NCBI RefSeq assembly: GCF_047730165.1
Contig: NZ_CP159834.1
Span: forward strand, 1,736,001-1,800,000
Length of the DNA stretch: 64,000 nt
Direction: 5' to 3'
Source of the DNA: Patiriisocius sp047730165
Lineage (GTDB): Bacteria > Bacteroidota > Bacteroidia > Flavobacteriales > Flavobacteriaceae
Shown here: piece after piece, positions 20,117 through 29,832 of the stretch
How positions within the stretch are numbered: the first letter of the stretch is position 1
Layout of the letters: the number at the start of each line of letters is the position of its first letter
The notes under the pieces: generated by a model
Database searches by the model: none
Seen by the model: only the letters and a program-made list of their open reading frames with translations
Told to the model about the DNA's origin: nothing
Made by a program: the position numbers and the translations under genes

Positions 20117-20542
20117 TTAGCTTTTAATATTTTTAAAGATATCATACACTTCATCAATATCACATTTTTCTTGTTTCTCTGTGGAAATATAAGTTAAAAA
20201 AACAATGTTAATCTTGTTTGATAAATGCCAGACAGAGACAAAAGGAAATTCTTCATTTTTAAATTCTGCATAGCCATACATACCGTAATGGCATTCACCC
20301 GAATCAGTGCTCATTAATTCAAATTTATCTTCAGAATCAAATTCTTTAGATAGCTTTATTAAGTCTTTATGTTCCGGATTAGATTGAGGGTTAAACAGGT
20401 AGTGTGCAAATGATATTTGAAACATTCCTGGATTTTTATTCCATTCTTTTCTTATGAAAGTGGGAGGTCCATTAGGATTTTCATCAGAGATGTCCATCCA
20501 GTTTTTGGGGAGATTCACTTTGAATTCCTTGAAATGTTCCAT
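20117..20542 (-). CDS. conserved-looking hypothetical protein, 141 residues
   Basis: Soluble acidic protein without signal peptide or membrane segment. It opens MEHFKEFKVNLPKNW and has mixed alpha/beta character with a GYAEFKN stretch and a C-terminal helix (DEVYDIFKNIK). I do not recognise the family. It lies on the minus strand between the DUF3494 gene and the solo C-terminal-domain gene, which splits that pair. Codon use and composition look normal and the frame is closed cleanly. Confidence 0.7.
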   Translation of the reverse strand: MEHFKEFKVNLPKNWMDISDENPNGPPTFIRKEWNKNPGMFQISFAHYLFNPQSNPEHKDLIKLSKEFDSEDKFELMSTDSGECHYGMYGYAEFKNEEFPFVSVWHLSNKINIVFLTYISTEKQEKCDIDEVYDIFKNIKS

Positions 20543-20560
20543 AAATTCCTATTCTATTAT

Positions 20561-20592
20561 TTGTGGGGTAATGAAGGTGTATTGCCCCACAA
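20561..20592. other. stem-loop upstream of the 141-residue gene
   Basis: TTGTGGGGTAA and TTGCCCCACAA pair over 11 bp with one G-T and a 10-base loop. It lies 19 bases before the minus-strand start codon, so it would be in or near the 5' leader. The rest of 20593-20863 shows nothing identifiable. Confidence 0.35.
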
Positions 20593-20863
20593 AGATGAGT
20601 ACTTAAATCTCTAACATATTCTACAATTAGAGCCGAGCATTAGATAATTAACAGTTGCAAGAAAATAATGGCTGGTATTGTCTATTTATTGCTTTTTATT
20701 TCTAACGAAGATAAGATTAACACCTTTGATTTTTGTGATTTTAATAAGTAAATGTGCTACACCTGTGTAATTTAATTTTGTGGGAAACATTAAAAGAATT
20801 CAAACACCGCGCACCATTGATTTCTTGGTCCTTTAAAATTTATTAAATAAGTGAATATTTCCA

Positions 20864-21256
20864 ATGGCTGCTACTCCAGTAGACTTAGGAGCCCTTTCTA
20901 CATTTACAATGTGGAGCTCTTCTGGTGCGGTTTCAGATTTAGCAGATACATCTACCTATGGAGATGTGGGTAAGGCATTCGGACTTTTAACGATGTCTAG
21001 TTTTTATGTTGGAGATCAATTTCCTGCGGGAACACAAAGCATACAAGCAATTACTACGCTTAGTATTTTTCAAAATGCCGTGGAGGTAACAAATGGTATT
21101 AGGTCTGTAGGTATGGAGAGTGGGATTGTTTCTCTTCAGGCAATGGTGTCTGTAGCCCCCAGAGAACCAATAGAAATAATATGGAAGCTGGATGATGGAC
21201 AAGCACACCTTGGTCTGAGAACCTTAACGTTGATTCGTGCGAGCTCTCAAAATTAA
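20864..21256 (+). CDS. solo copy of the DUF3494 protein's C-terminal domain
   Basis: 130 residues that align with the last 125 residues of the protein at 18651: IDLG/VDLG, NGAV/SGAV, GDAGTGLG/GDVGKAFG, FPAGTQ in both, then SLLAMV/SLQAMV and IEVRWK/IEIIWK before a repeated TL ending. There is no signal peptide and no DUF3494 part, so it is either a truncated duplicate or a free-standing domain. The frame is intact and begins at ATG right where the homology begins, which fits a retained gene but also a 5'-truncated relic. Function unknown. Confidence 0.65.
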   Translation: MAATPVDLGALSTFTMWSSSGAVSDLADTSTYGDVGKAFGLLTMSSFYVGDQFPAGTQSIQAITTLSIFQNAVEVTNGIRSVGMESGIVSLQAMVSVAPREPIEIIWKLDDGQAHLGLRTLTLIRASSQN

Positions 21257-21802
21257 TTAATTAAAAATAGGAACATGATTTATTGGAACTGATAGTCCTA
21301 TAAATCTATAGATACCGTGATACGCTTTGTAAAGGGCGACGGTATAAATATTCTAGCTACTGTCTCTTTCATCGTTTATTTATGTGAGTAGTAACAATAG
21401 CTAGTGTATCTTCTGCCTTGTTGTATTCGTAAATTACTAGTTTTATCATAGGATAACCAAACCCATAAAAAATACGGCTGAGTCTAACTCAAATAAGGGG
21501 ATAGGAAAAACATTAATTCTATAGAGTTTAAGGGGTTCTAGGTATTCCGTGACTTAAAATATATATTGTTGCTAGTCACGGGATATCGATGTTCTTGCTA
21601 GCGCCTTGTTGGTGCTTCTCCTTTATGGTTTTAGTTAAAATCAGTACTAGTCGATAGTGATAGAATATCTCTAAGTCAAAAATGTGATAAGCTACTTTAA
21701 TTGTGGTTATTTTATAAATAAAATGCAAATTACAGGAGATAACTTATTTATGTTTATTATAAGCTTAAACTTGATTTCATTTTTTTTTTTTAAATTTGGT
21801 GT
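21257..21802. other. 546-bp gene-free stretch with an inverted repeat
   Basis: No gene seen. A 12-bp inverted repeat (21543-21554 and 21574-21585, core CCGTGACT / AGTCACGG, one G-T) could be a terminator or operator. The AraC gene start is preceded by a poly-T tract at 21780-21792. Confidence 0.4.
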
Positions 21803-22825
21803 ATGTCATTGGATAGCTCAAAAAACGAAGAATTATTAAATCTGGTTGAAAACTCAGGGGCAAACCATGTAAGAGAGATGGCCACATACTTTAATGCAGA
21901 GCTGGACGAGAGTAACGACGCCTCTACCATCACCATGGATAATAACATAGCAAAAGGGTTTATAAGTTCATATAGGATATTCAATGGCTTAAGCGTCTGG
22001 GTCTATAACATTAAATTCCACTCAGATTTTAAGGTGAACTTGGGGCTATCTGAGAGTAGGCCTTATTATTTTTCGTATACAGTAAAAGGTCGTTTTCTGC
22101 ATAGGTTTGGGGATCGTGAAAAATTTGCGGACATACTACAGAACCAAAATATGATTGTAAGAGGTAGTCCAGAAAGTTCTGTGCAAATTCTATTTCCAGC
22201 AGGTGTTGATCTTAAAATAGCCGTGATCATTTTAGACTTAAATCTTTTGGAGAATCTAGAGATAAGAAACACGAAAAAAATTGCTGCAAAAATACACGAG
22301 GTATTTGACAAGAACCCTTCAGAAAAAAATTATAGATATCTTGGCGGAATTGATGTTCAAACAAAAAAGTTTGCCTCTGTAGTATGCCAGAATAATGATC
22401 ATGATATTGTAGGAGCGTTGCTTACTAAAGGCGCTGTTTTTAATATGCTAGCATCTCAGATTCAATCATTTAGCGAAAATAGTTCCTCAGAAAAATCTCC
22501 TCTAAGTAAGGCTGAACTATCTAAAATAACTTCTTTAGCAAATTACGCAACCAATAACTATGAGACGAGTTTAACGCTTCGCACGCTAAGTAGGCACTTT
22601 GGAATGAGTCCAAAGAAACTTCAAGCAGGTGTAAAGTATCTCTATGGAGAATCTGTAGGACACTATATTTTGGGCCTTCGTATGGGGCATGCAATACATT
22701 TATTTAACACAACAGATCTTAACGTAGCAGAAGTATGCGCTCGCGTTGGGATAGCAAACGGAGGGTACTTCTCAAAAGTATTCAAAAAAAGGTACGGAAA
22801 ATTGCCTAGTCATTATAAAGGATAA
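21803..22825 (+). CDS. AraC-family transcriptional regulator
   Basis: 340 residues. The N-terminal part (about 1-235) is a ligand or effector-type domain typical of long AraC proteins. The C-terminal 90 residues carry the double helix-turn-helix: SLTLRTLSRHFGMSPKKLQ (first HTH) and NVAEVCARVGIANGGYFSKVFKKRYGKLPSHYKG (second HTH with the family signature, key residues G..N..YFS..FK...G..P..Y). A decayed paralogue follows at 23181. Targets are unknown; nearby candidates are the DUF3494 genes. Confidence 0.9.
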   Translation: MSLDSSKNEELLNLVENSGANHVREMATYFNAELDESNDASTITMDNNIAKGFISSYRIFNGLSVWVYNIKFHSDFKVNLGLSESRPYYFSYTVKGRFLHRFGDREKFADILQNQNMIVRGSPESSVQILFPAGVDLKIAVIILDLNLLENLEIRNTKKIAAKIHEVFDKNPSEKNYRYLGGIDVQTKKFASVVCQNNDHDIVGALLTKGAVFNMLASQIQSFSENSSSEKSPLSKAELSKITSLANYATNNYETSLTLRTLSRHFGMSPKKLQAGVKYLYGESVGHYILGLRMGHAIHLFNTTDLNVAEVCARVGIANGGYFSKVFKKRYGKLPSHYKG

Positions 22826-23180
22826 TTGTCCTATCGGTTTACTTAGAGGAGTATTTTGTGACGTGACAATACTACTAGTTTTAAGGCGATTTTTAAAATG
22901 ATGTTGTAAAATCAAATGCTTAGTAACTGTACAAATTCAGTTTATTTAGTATGTCTTATACGTTTTACTAAATGCTAGCGTGGGTCATAATTCGTTAAAA
23001 AAGATGTAAATTTTTTTTGTGCTAATTTTTTATCCGAAAATGACATTGTAGATAGAAGACAATTTACAAATTAATTTTCCCAAATTAAAGATAGTAGACT
23101 ACTGCTCAAAATCTACATACCCCCTAAAGCAATCTTTGAACTATTTGATATGTTAACATTGAGATAATTTCACATAAACT
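22826..23180. other. 355-bp gene-free stretch
   Basis: I see no gene or clear signal here. It separates the intact AraC gene from its decayed copy. Confidence 0.5.
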
Positions 23181-24202
23181 ATAGAAAACATTCAGTCTAA
23201 AAAACAAAAAATACTTAACCTAATAGAAGATCCGGGTGAGAAACATTTAAGGGAGATGTCTGCTTACTTTAATTCGGAGCTTGATGAGGGTTACGATGCC
23301 TCTACCATTGCTATGAATAACAACCAGGTTAAGTGATTAATTAGTTCGTACAGCATATTCAGAGGTTGTGAGGTTTGGGTCTATAACATTATATTCCACA
23401 CAGATTTTAAGACTGACCTCCTTGTGACTGGAGATAGACCTTATTACTTTTTATATAATATATAAGGTCATTTTTTATATCGGTTTGGTGACAAAGAAGA
23501 ATTTATAAAAATCTTTCAGAATCAAAATTTGATTGTGAGAGAGGGTAAAGAAACTTCTGTACAAATAGTGTTTCCTGCACATATTAAGCTCAAAATAGCC
23601 GTTATAAAAGTGGACCAAAAGTTATTAGGAAATCTGCAAATAAGAAATGCAATAAAAATATTTACAAATATTGAAGAGCTATTCCGGAAATTCCCTACAT
23701 AGGACCATTTTAGACATCTTGGCGGAGTAAATGTACAAACAGAAAAGTATGCTTCTATAGCGTGTGAGAATAAAATTGTCCATTTGGTAGGAGGTTTGCT
23801 AACGTAAGTTGCCGTTATGAATATGCTTGCGTCTCAGATTAAAGAGCATAGAGATGATATTGCAGAAATTCAAACAACCTTAAGCAAATTGGAACTTGCC
23901 AGAATAACTTGTTTAGGGACTTATGTAATTAACAACTGAGAAAAAAATTGACAATTCCTATCTTTAGCAAACACTTAGGTATGAATCCAAATAAACTTAA
24001 AGTAGGTGTTCAGTATCTCAATGGAGATTCTATAGGGCGCTATATTTTTAGCCTTAGAATGGATCACGCTAAATATTTGTTGAAAACGATAGATTTAAAT
24101 ATAACAGAGATCTGCGCTTGCAAAGGAATATCATGTAGAGGATACTTCTCAAAAGTATTCAAGAACAAGTATGGGAAATCACATAGCCATTTTTTAGACT
24201 AA
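23181..24202 (+). pseudogene. decayed AraC-family paralogue
   Basis: Translating from 23181 gives a protein that follows the intact regulator at 21803 from its first to its last residues (for example LREMSAYFNSELDEG against VREMATYFNAELDES, and GYFSKVFKNKYGK against GYFSKVFKKRYGK). It is broken by five in-frame stops (23334 TGA, 23463 TAA, 23700 TAG, 23805 TAA, 23937 TGA), by a frameshift in the A run at 23941-23947, and by ATA in place of the start ATG. The last 84 codons remain open in the shifted frame. It is a tandem duplicate that lost selection, with no sign of insertion. Confidence 0.93.
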
Positions 24203-24532
24203 TCAGTACTTTCTGAATATATCTTAATTGCGCGAATCATTTCTGTAGAAGTTCCATTATATAGCGAGGTTGTTTTTTAATTTTAAACCTAGAAATGTAT
24301 GTCTGTTTAAGTCATAATACCAGTTGTTTTTTACATTTTAATAATAAAGCATAATTGGTATGTTGTAAGATGAAAACGTAGCTGCGTATAACCAAATAAA
24401 TAGTAAATTAATCGTGAGTATCAAAACTCAAGAAACACAATTAGTAACCCTCCATACTGCTGGATGTCATTAAGTATAGAAAGGAGCATTACTGAGTTTG
24501 AAGGTAAACTCTATAAGTACTTAGATCTATAA
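24203..24532. other. 330-bp gene-free stretch
   Basis: Nothing identifiable. A weak inverted repeat (ATACCAGTT near 24318 against AATTGGTAT near 24353) is present. The frame of the downstream decayed endonuclease can be read back to an ATG at 24464 but is broken by TAA at 24530. Confidence 0.4.
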
Positions 24533-25321
24533 GATTTAGAAGGTGAAATATGGGTTAACGTCCTAGGTTTTGATGGTATTTATGAAGTGTATAATTTGTT
24601 TATATTCAAGTGTTTAGAGCGAAGAGTGCTTGTTGCTAACGGTAGTAGTAGAGTAAGAGCATGGATGCTCAGTCAAGGCAAACAAAAAAGAGATGGAAGA
24701 TTAACGGTGGTGCCTAGTCTAAATAATAATTGCAAAAGCTACGCATTAAATTCACTGGTTTATTACTCTTTTGATCCCGATATAATAAATGATAACCTAA
24801 AAGATGAAGTCTGCCATCTAAACAAAATACAAGACAATAACAAGCTTTTTAATTTAGGGTGTAATAAAATAGAAGTAGCGCCTTGTAAGCGAAGTATTGC
24901 ATTAAGAAATGTGAAACGTTTAGAAAATGAAAGAAAAAAGCCGCATCCTCATACCAGAAATAAATCTATTATATTTGATGGCAGGACCCCCCATAGAACA
25001 AGTAGGGTTTGTGATACGTTAAAAGAGCAAAAAGAATATAGCTACTGTGTCAACAATAGATGTTCTGTATGTGATAAATAAGTGGGACGTATTAGTTGCA
25101 GAAAAAGAGCTGATAAAAAAGGATCGATACAACAAAAAAAGATCTTGATAAGAATCACATATACCGTTACTAATGGAGCATTTACTTCTTTCAATAGAAG
25201 CAAATGTGTCGTCTCTAAGGTGTTGATTGATAGGCGTGCTAATATTGATAATCTCACCGTGCCATATCACAATATCAAACATGAAAACCCTTTAAAAGTG
25301 GAAATAGAACATAGGGACTAA
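24533..25321 (+). pseudogene. decayed NUMOD4-HNH-NUMOD1-type endonuclease
   Basis: One reading frame shows DLEGEIWVNVLGFDGIYEVYN (NUMOD4-like: the key pattern is W..V.G..G.Y.V.N), then VCHLNKIQDNNKLFNL (HNH-like: N..K.DN...NL, the expected catalytic His kept, a usual Asn/Asp lost), then after an in-frame TAA at 25079 a NUMOD1-like helix-turn-helix stretch (TNGAFTSFN...IDRRANIDNL). The same frame is also stopped at 24530 just before the NUMOD4 part. Free-standing homing-type HNH endonucleases have this order. Two stops, no proper start and altered motif residues argue for a relic. The two open pieces are 24587-25081 and 25082-25321. Confidence 0.55.
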
Positions 25322-25339
25322 TCTAAAGATAAACTTCTA

Positions 25340-26797
25340 TTATGGATTGTTTTTCTTTAAAGAGCGCCCTCTTGGCGAATCTCTTTCTTGGAGTACCACT
25401 TCAGAGTGTAAAAACTGTGCAGCCGCTGCAGAATCTTTTACTTTAGGAGCACTGCGAGCTAACATCTCTAATTCAAAGTCTTTTAATACACATTCTCGTA
25501 AACCGTCTTCTTTCCATTGGGATTTCGGTCTACATTTGCCAGAGATCACTCGAGCAAGCGCAAGTGCGTCTAGCAACGCTTGGTTTGCGCCTTGTCCTTT
25601 AAATGGACTCATAGGGTGCGCCGCATCTCCGAGCAAGGTCACGGGCCCCGCTCTCTCCAACCATGCCCGCTCTAGTAATGCTCGATCGTATACCGGATAA
25701 CCAGAAACCTGAGCTTCTAAGGTCGCCGCTACGATCTGCGGAATTGGATCGTGCCACTGTGTTCTAATTACCGCTTCTTCTTTGAGTACTTTGGGGCCTT
25801 TTTCGCTCAATGCTTTCGCTGCTGTTTCTGTCATTGGGAAACTTAATTGCCACATCACCGAGTCTGACGCATATGGCATCATGTAGATACGCTCATTGCC
25901 ATTGGCAGTTTGAAATACCGTTGCAGAGTCTAATAAAGAACTCTCAAGACCATCGAGCGCCGCCAAAGGACAAATGCCCAAAATCACAATACAATCGAGA
26001 TAGCGTAGAGGACTAAGGCCTTCACCAATCAACAAGCTCCGTACCGAACTACGAATACCATCAGCGCCAACCACAAGATCTGCCGTGGCCTGTTGCGGTT
26101 GTCCATTCACTTGAAAGCTTAGGTCAACGCGACCACTAGCACCTTCCTTAAAATTTACTAATTGATGCCCCCACTGTACTGCCGTATCTCCGCCTAATTG
26201 CTCAAGCAGAGCTAAGCGCAATGCCTGGCGTGCGATGTGCACATTGCTGCGTTTAGGAGTTGTTTTTGTGGCTTGCTCCATCCACTTTCTCATGCCCCAT
26301 TCGCCTATCACTTTACCCTCAGTAGTATGCACTACATGTCTTGTGGAGACAACTCCTTCTACTAAAGATAAAATACCAAAACCTTCTATCGCTTTACTCG
26401 CTTGTTGCAACGTGAGGCCATAGCCCTGAGAGCGAACATCAAAGCCGCTATCGCGCTCATAAAGGGTAAAAGGGATTTGTCGGTGCAGACAGGCCACAGC
26501 AAGCGCCACGCCTCCTATACCGCCTCCTATAATGGCAACGTGTGGATAATTTTTTGTGTCAGCAATAGGAGCGTGGTAAGCAGGAAGCAAGCCAGAGCCG
26601 TTACACATACTGCAAGAATATAGATGTCCTTTTGGAGGAATAGGAGCCGTTCCTTCGCCCTTCGTTGTTTTAAATGCATCAAAAGCCATCTGGTAGCTGA
26701 GTTTCGCTTTTTTGCGAATCCTCTGGCTTTTTTTGCCGCGTCCGAGACACTCCTTGCACATTGTCCAGCGAGTCGTTGCATGTTTCCCCTTTTCCAC
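25340..26797 (-). CDS. FAD-dependent monooxygenase with N-terminal CxxC zinc-finger-like segment
   Basis: 485 residues. Residues about 1-75 hold two DnaJ-like CxxCxGxG motifs (CKECLGRG at 14 and CSMCNGSG at 62). An FAD-binding monooxygenase of the PHBH/UbiH type follows: GGGIGG at about 90, the ADLVVGADGIRS motif, and GDAAHPMSPFKGQGANQALLDA for FAD. Such enzymes hydroxylate aromatic or polyprenoid substrates with NAD(P)H and O2; the substrate cannot be read here. The N-terminal zinc-ribbon fusion is unusual. It starts 11 bases after the Nudix gene, so the two are probably co-transcribed. Its base composition is visibly more GC-rich than the flanking genes, a hint of transfer. Confidence 0.85.
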   Translation of the reverse strand: MEKGKHATTRWTMCKECLGRGKKSQRIRKKAKLSYQMAFDAFKTTKGEGTAPIPPKGHLYSCSMCNGSGLLPAYHAPIADTKNYPHVAIIGGGIGGVALAVACLHRQIPFTLYERDSGFDVRSQGYGLTLQQASKAIEGFGILSLVEGVVSTRHVVHTTEGKVIGEWGMRKWMEQATKTTPKRSNVHIARQALRLALLEQLGGDTAVQWGHQLVNFKEGASGRVDLSFQVNGQPQQATADLVVGADGIRSSVRSLLIGEGLSPLRYLDCIVILGICPLAALDGLESSLLDSATVFQTANGNERIYMMPYASDSVMWQLSFPMTETAAKALSEKGPKVLKEEAVIRTQWHDPIPQIVAATLEAQVSGYPVYDRALLERAWLERAGPVTLLGDAAHPMSPFKGQGANQALLDALALARVISGKCRPKSQWKEDGLRECVLKDFELEMLARSAPKVKDSAAAAQFLHSEVVLQERDSPRGRSLKKNNP

Positions 26798-26808
26798 TTC
26801 TAGTTTAT

Positions 26809-27327
26809 TTATATGATACCTTCAGCAATCCGCTCTAATAAAAAAGTTTCTCGTTCAATAGACATCCCTTTTTTATCGCTCGTTGCTATAGTTTTTTTAT
26901 TATGCGCGATGGCTTCATGGATATTGACCCACATCGCTTTCATCCCGTTTTTTATTTCGTAAGATTCCATACGGGCAATGCCAAGGGTTGTATTGATGTT
27001 GCAGGTGTAACAATAAGAAATCATATGTTGTACCTCATAGTCATTTTTATGCCAAGGTCGGTATTCTTCATAAGCCCCAAAGACTTGTATGTTATTAATA
27101 GCTGTCGCTCCAGTTTCTTCGCTCAGCTCTCGCATCATTCCCTCTATCTGGTCTTCATCCTGCTCTAAGCCGCCACCAGGAAGACTGTAATCCTCATATC
27201 TTTCTGTATACAATAGTAAAATACGAGTGCCTTGCATTGCGATCCCTCTAGTAGCGAGTCGTGTAAAAATAGATTTATTTTCTAAGGAAGTTACATCAGG
27301 ATGATAATGGGTTTTTAATACGTGCAT
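26809..27327 (-). CDS. Nudix hydrolase
   Basis: 172 residues. The Nudix box is complete: G-x5-E-x7-REL-SEE-TGA within GGGLEQDEDQ...MMRELSEETGA, giving the Mg2+-binding glutamates. The family hydrolyses nucleoside diphosphates linked to another group X; the substrate is not evident. No signal peptide. It is upstream of, and 11 bases from, the monooxygenase gene on the same strand, so likely the first gene of a two-gene operon. Confidence 0.9.
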   Translation of the reverse strand: MHVLKTHYHPDVTSLENKSIFTRLATRGIAMQGTRILLLYTERYEDYSLPGGGLEQDEDQIEGMMRELSEETGATAINNIQVFGAYEEYRPWHKNDYEVQHMISYCYTCNINTTLGIARMESYEIKNGMKAMWVNIHEAIAHNKKTIATSDKKGMSIERETFLLERIAEGII

Positions 27328-27498
27328 TTAAGGTGGTTGTGATTTTTTGTAGTCTTGAAAAACGAGGGGTTTATTGTAAATATTGTAAAAACTTGTTTTG
27401 TATTGATAACAGGGCAACATAGACATCACACGCAGAAGTTCGTTCTGGTATCCGTGACGTCCAATACACATGTTTATAGAATAATATAACTAAGACCG

Positions 27499-29142
27499 TT
27501 ACACCTGTAAAATCCCCAAATTAAAAGGCTTCTCAATAGGCGCATGATTAGCAGCTTCAATTCCAAGGCTAATCCAAGTTCTGGTATCCAATGGATCAAT
27601 AACACCATCTGTCCAGATTCTAGACGCTGCGTAGTACGGCGAAATCTGTTCGTCATACCTCGCCTTGATGCGATCGTATAATGCTTTTTCTTCTTTTGGA
27701 GTAATCTCTTTTCCCTGCTTTTTTAACGATGCTGTTTCTATTTGTAATAATACTTTTGCAGCGCTATTACCACTCATTACCGCAAGTTCTGCACTTGGCC
27801 AAGCCACTATTAAACGTGGGTCGTAGGCTTTACCGCACATAGCATAATTACCTGCGCCGTAGCTATTTCCTATGATAATAGTAAACTTAGGCACAACACT
27901 ATTACTCACGGCGTTCACCATTTTTGCACCGTCTTTTATAATACCTCCGTGTTCGCTTTTACTTCCCACCATAAAACCAGTAACGTCTTGCAAGAAGACT
28001 AAGGGTATTTTTTTCTGGTTACAGTTGGCTATAAAACGGGTTGCTTTATCTGCGCTATCGCTGTAAATCACACCACCAAACTGCATCTCAGCCGGTTTCG
28101 TTTTTGCCTTCGTTGTCTTCACCAGCTTGCGTTGGTTTGCCACAATCCCAACAGCCCATCCGTCTATACGCGCATAGCCCGTAAGTATGGTCTGGCCATA
28201 GCCTTTTTTATATTCCTCAAAATCGCTGTCATCCACAAGTCGTGTGATAATATCGCGCATGTCATATTGCTCTGCACGTGACTTTGGAAGAATCCCGTAA
28301 ATGTCTTGTGGGTCAGACTTGGGTTTTGCAGCTTTGATTCTGTTATAACCAGCTTTGTCAAAGTCTCCTATTTTAGAGACTATATTTTTAATGGTGTCTA
28401 GAGCGTCTTTATCATCTTTAGACTTATAATCTGTCACACCACTAACTTCACATTGGGTAGTCGCGCCCCCTAATGTTTCATTGTCTATACTTTCGCCAAT
28501 AGCCGCTTTTACCAGGTAACTTCCGGCTAGAAATATACTTCCTGTTTTGTCAACGATTAAGGCTTCATCACTCATAATAGGCAAGTAGGCACCACCCGCA
28601 ACGCAAGATCCCATAATGGCAGAAATTTGGGTAATCCCCATACTGCTCATCACGGCGTTGTTCCTAAAAATGCGCCCAAAGTGTTCTTTATCTGGAAAGA
28701 TTTCATCCTGCATAGGTAAATACACCCCTGCGCTATCTACCAAATAGATGATGGGTAATTTATTTTCAATAGAAATCTCTTGCGCTCTTAAGTTTTTCTT
28801 CCCTGTGATAGGAAACCAAGCACCCGCCTTTACTGTCGCATCATTCGCTACCACGATTACTTGTCTACCTTTTATAAAACCTATCTTCACGACCACACCA
28901 CCGCTTGGGCATCCACCGTGTTCTGCATACATCCCTTCACCTGCAAAAGTGCCTATTTCAATAGACTTCTTTTTAGAGTCTAAGAGATAGTCTACGCGCT
29001 CTCTTGCCGTCATTTTTCCTTTAGCATGGTGTTTTGCAATTCTTTTTTCGCCACCTCCTAATTTTACTTTCGCAAAGCGTTGTCTTAAATCTGAAACAAG
29101 TAATTTATTATGATCTTCGTTTTTGTTGAAGTTGATATCCAC
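27499..29142 (-). CDS. acyl-CoA carboxylase carboxyltransferase (beta) subunit
   Basis: 547 residues, the usual length for propionyl- or methylcrotonyl-CoA carboxylase beta chains. The opening GGGEKRIAKHHAKGKMTARER, the glycine-rich oxyanion-hole segments (GSCVAGGAYLP, GNSYGAGNYAMCGKAY) and the WPSAELAVM block are diagnostic of biotin-dependent carboxyltransferases. It moves carboxyl from carboxybiotin to an acyl-CoA. The C-terminal ASRIWTDGVIDP-type ending favours a methylcrotonyl-CoA carboxylase (leucine breakdown), but propionyl-CoA or geranyl-CoA is possible. The biotin-carrier alpha subunit is not adjacent. Confidence 0.92.
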   Translation of the reverse strand: MDINFNKNEDHNKLLVSDLRQRFAKVKLGGGEKRIAKHHAKGKMTARERVDYLLDSKKKSIEIGTFAGEGMYAEHGGCPSGGVVVKIGFIKGRQVIVVANDATVKAGAWFPITGKKNLRAQEISIENKLPIIYLVDSAGVYLPMQDEIFPDKEHFGRIFRNNAVMSSMGITQISAIMGSCVAGGAYLPIMSDEALIVDKTGSIFLAGSYLVKAAIGESIDNETLGGATTQCEVSGVTDYKSKDDKDALDTIKNIVSKIGDFDKAGYNRIKAAKPKSDPQDIYGILPKSRAEQYDMRDIITRLVDDSDFEEYKKGYGQTILTGYARIDGWAVGIVANQRKLVKTTKAKTKPAEMQFGGVIYSDSADKATRFIANCNQKKIPLVFLQDVTGFMVGSKSEHGGIIKDGAKMVNAVSNSVVPKFTIIIGNSYGAGNYAMCGKAYDPRLIVAWPSAELAVMSGNSAAKVLLQIETASLKKQGKEITPKEEKALYDRIKARYDEQISPYYAASRIWTDGVIDPLDTRTWISLGIEAANHAPIEKPFNLGILQV

Positions 29143-29259
29143 GTGTAATTTGTTTTGAGTAAAAATACATAATATAAAAAGCTAGTAGATAGATTCCGCT
29201 GAATAAATATTTGCACTCCTTGGTAATATTTACCTAGGTATGTATAAATTAAAAATGTG

Positions 29260-29267
29260 TATCTTTG
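29260..29267 (+). promoter_or_regulatory. Bacteroidota -7 promoter element
   Basis: TATCTTTG matches the TAnnTTTG -7 element of Bacteroidota promoters and lies 28 bases before the flavin-reductase ATG. A -33 TTG at the usual spacing is not clear. Confidence 0.45.
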
Positions 29268-29295
29268 TTTCAGAAATATTAAAACAATAAACAGT

Positions 29296-29832
29296 ATGAA
29301 AACAATAATAGCCTTTGGGGCAAGCAATAGTAAAACTTCTATCAACAAGCAATTAGCAATCTACACTGCGCAACAAGTAGAGAATGTGGAGGTGACTATT
29401 TTAGATTTAAATGATTTTGAACTACCAGTATACGGCATTGACCTCGAGAACGAAATAGGTATTCCAGAAAATGCACAGCGTTTTTTAAACCATATTAAGG
29501 GCGCAGATGGTATTGTACTATCTTTTGCAGAGCATAATGGAGCCTATTCTACTGTATTTAAAAATCTATTTGACTGGATGTCTCGTATTGATGGAAAGGT
29601 GTGGAGCAATGTGCCCTTGTTTTTAATGGCAACATCGCCAGGGGCAAGAGGTGGCGCGACTGTTTTAGATATTGCGGCGGGTAGATTTCCTCATATGGGC
29701 GGAAATATTAAAGCCGTGTTTTCTCTGCCAAGCTTCAATGATAATTTTTCAGAAACCGGAATTAAAGATGAGGTCTTACGTGATAATTTGGACAAAGAAA
29801 TCAAGAAGTTTGAAACAGCGGTGCACGAATAA
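29296..29832 (+). CDS. NADPH-dependent FMN reductase family protein
   Basis: Start chosen at 29296 (MKTIIAFGASNSK) because the longer frame from 29257 runs through the promoter. 178 residues, flavodoxin-like fold: the FMN phosphate loop GASNSKTSIN at 7-16, ADGIVLSFAEHNGAYSTVFKNLFDW in the middle, and SPGARGG binding the isoalloxazine side. Relatives reduce FMN, quinones, azo dyes or chromate with NAD(P)H. It is divergent from the carboxylase gene. Specific substrate unknown. Confidence 0.88.
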   Translation: MKTIIAFGASNSKTSINKQLAIYTAQQVENVEVTILDLNDFELPVYGIDLENEIGIPENAQRFLNHIKGADGIVLSFAEHNGAYSTVFKNLFDWMSRIDGKVWSNVPLFLMATSPGARGGATVLDIAAGRFPHMGGNIKAVFSLPSFNDNFSETGIKDEVLRDNLDKEIKKFETAVHE

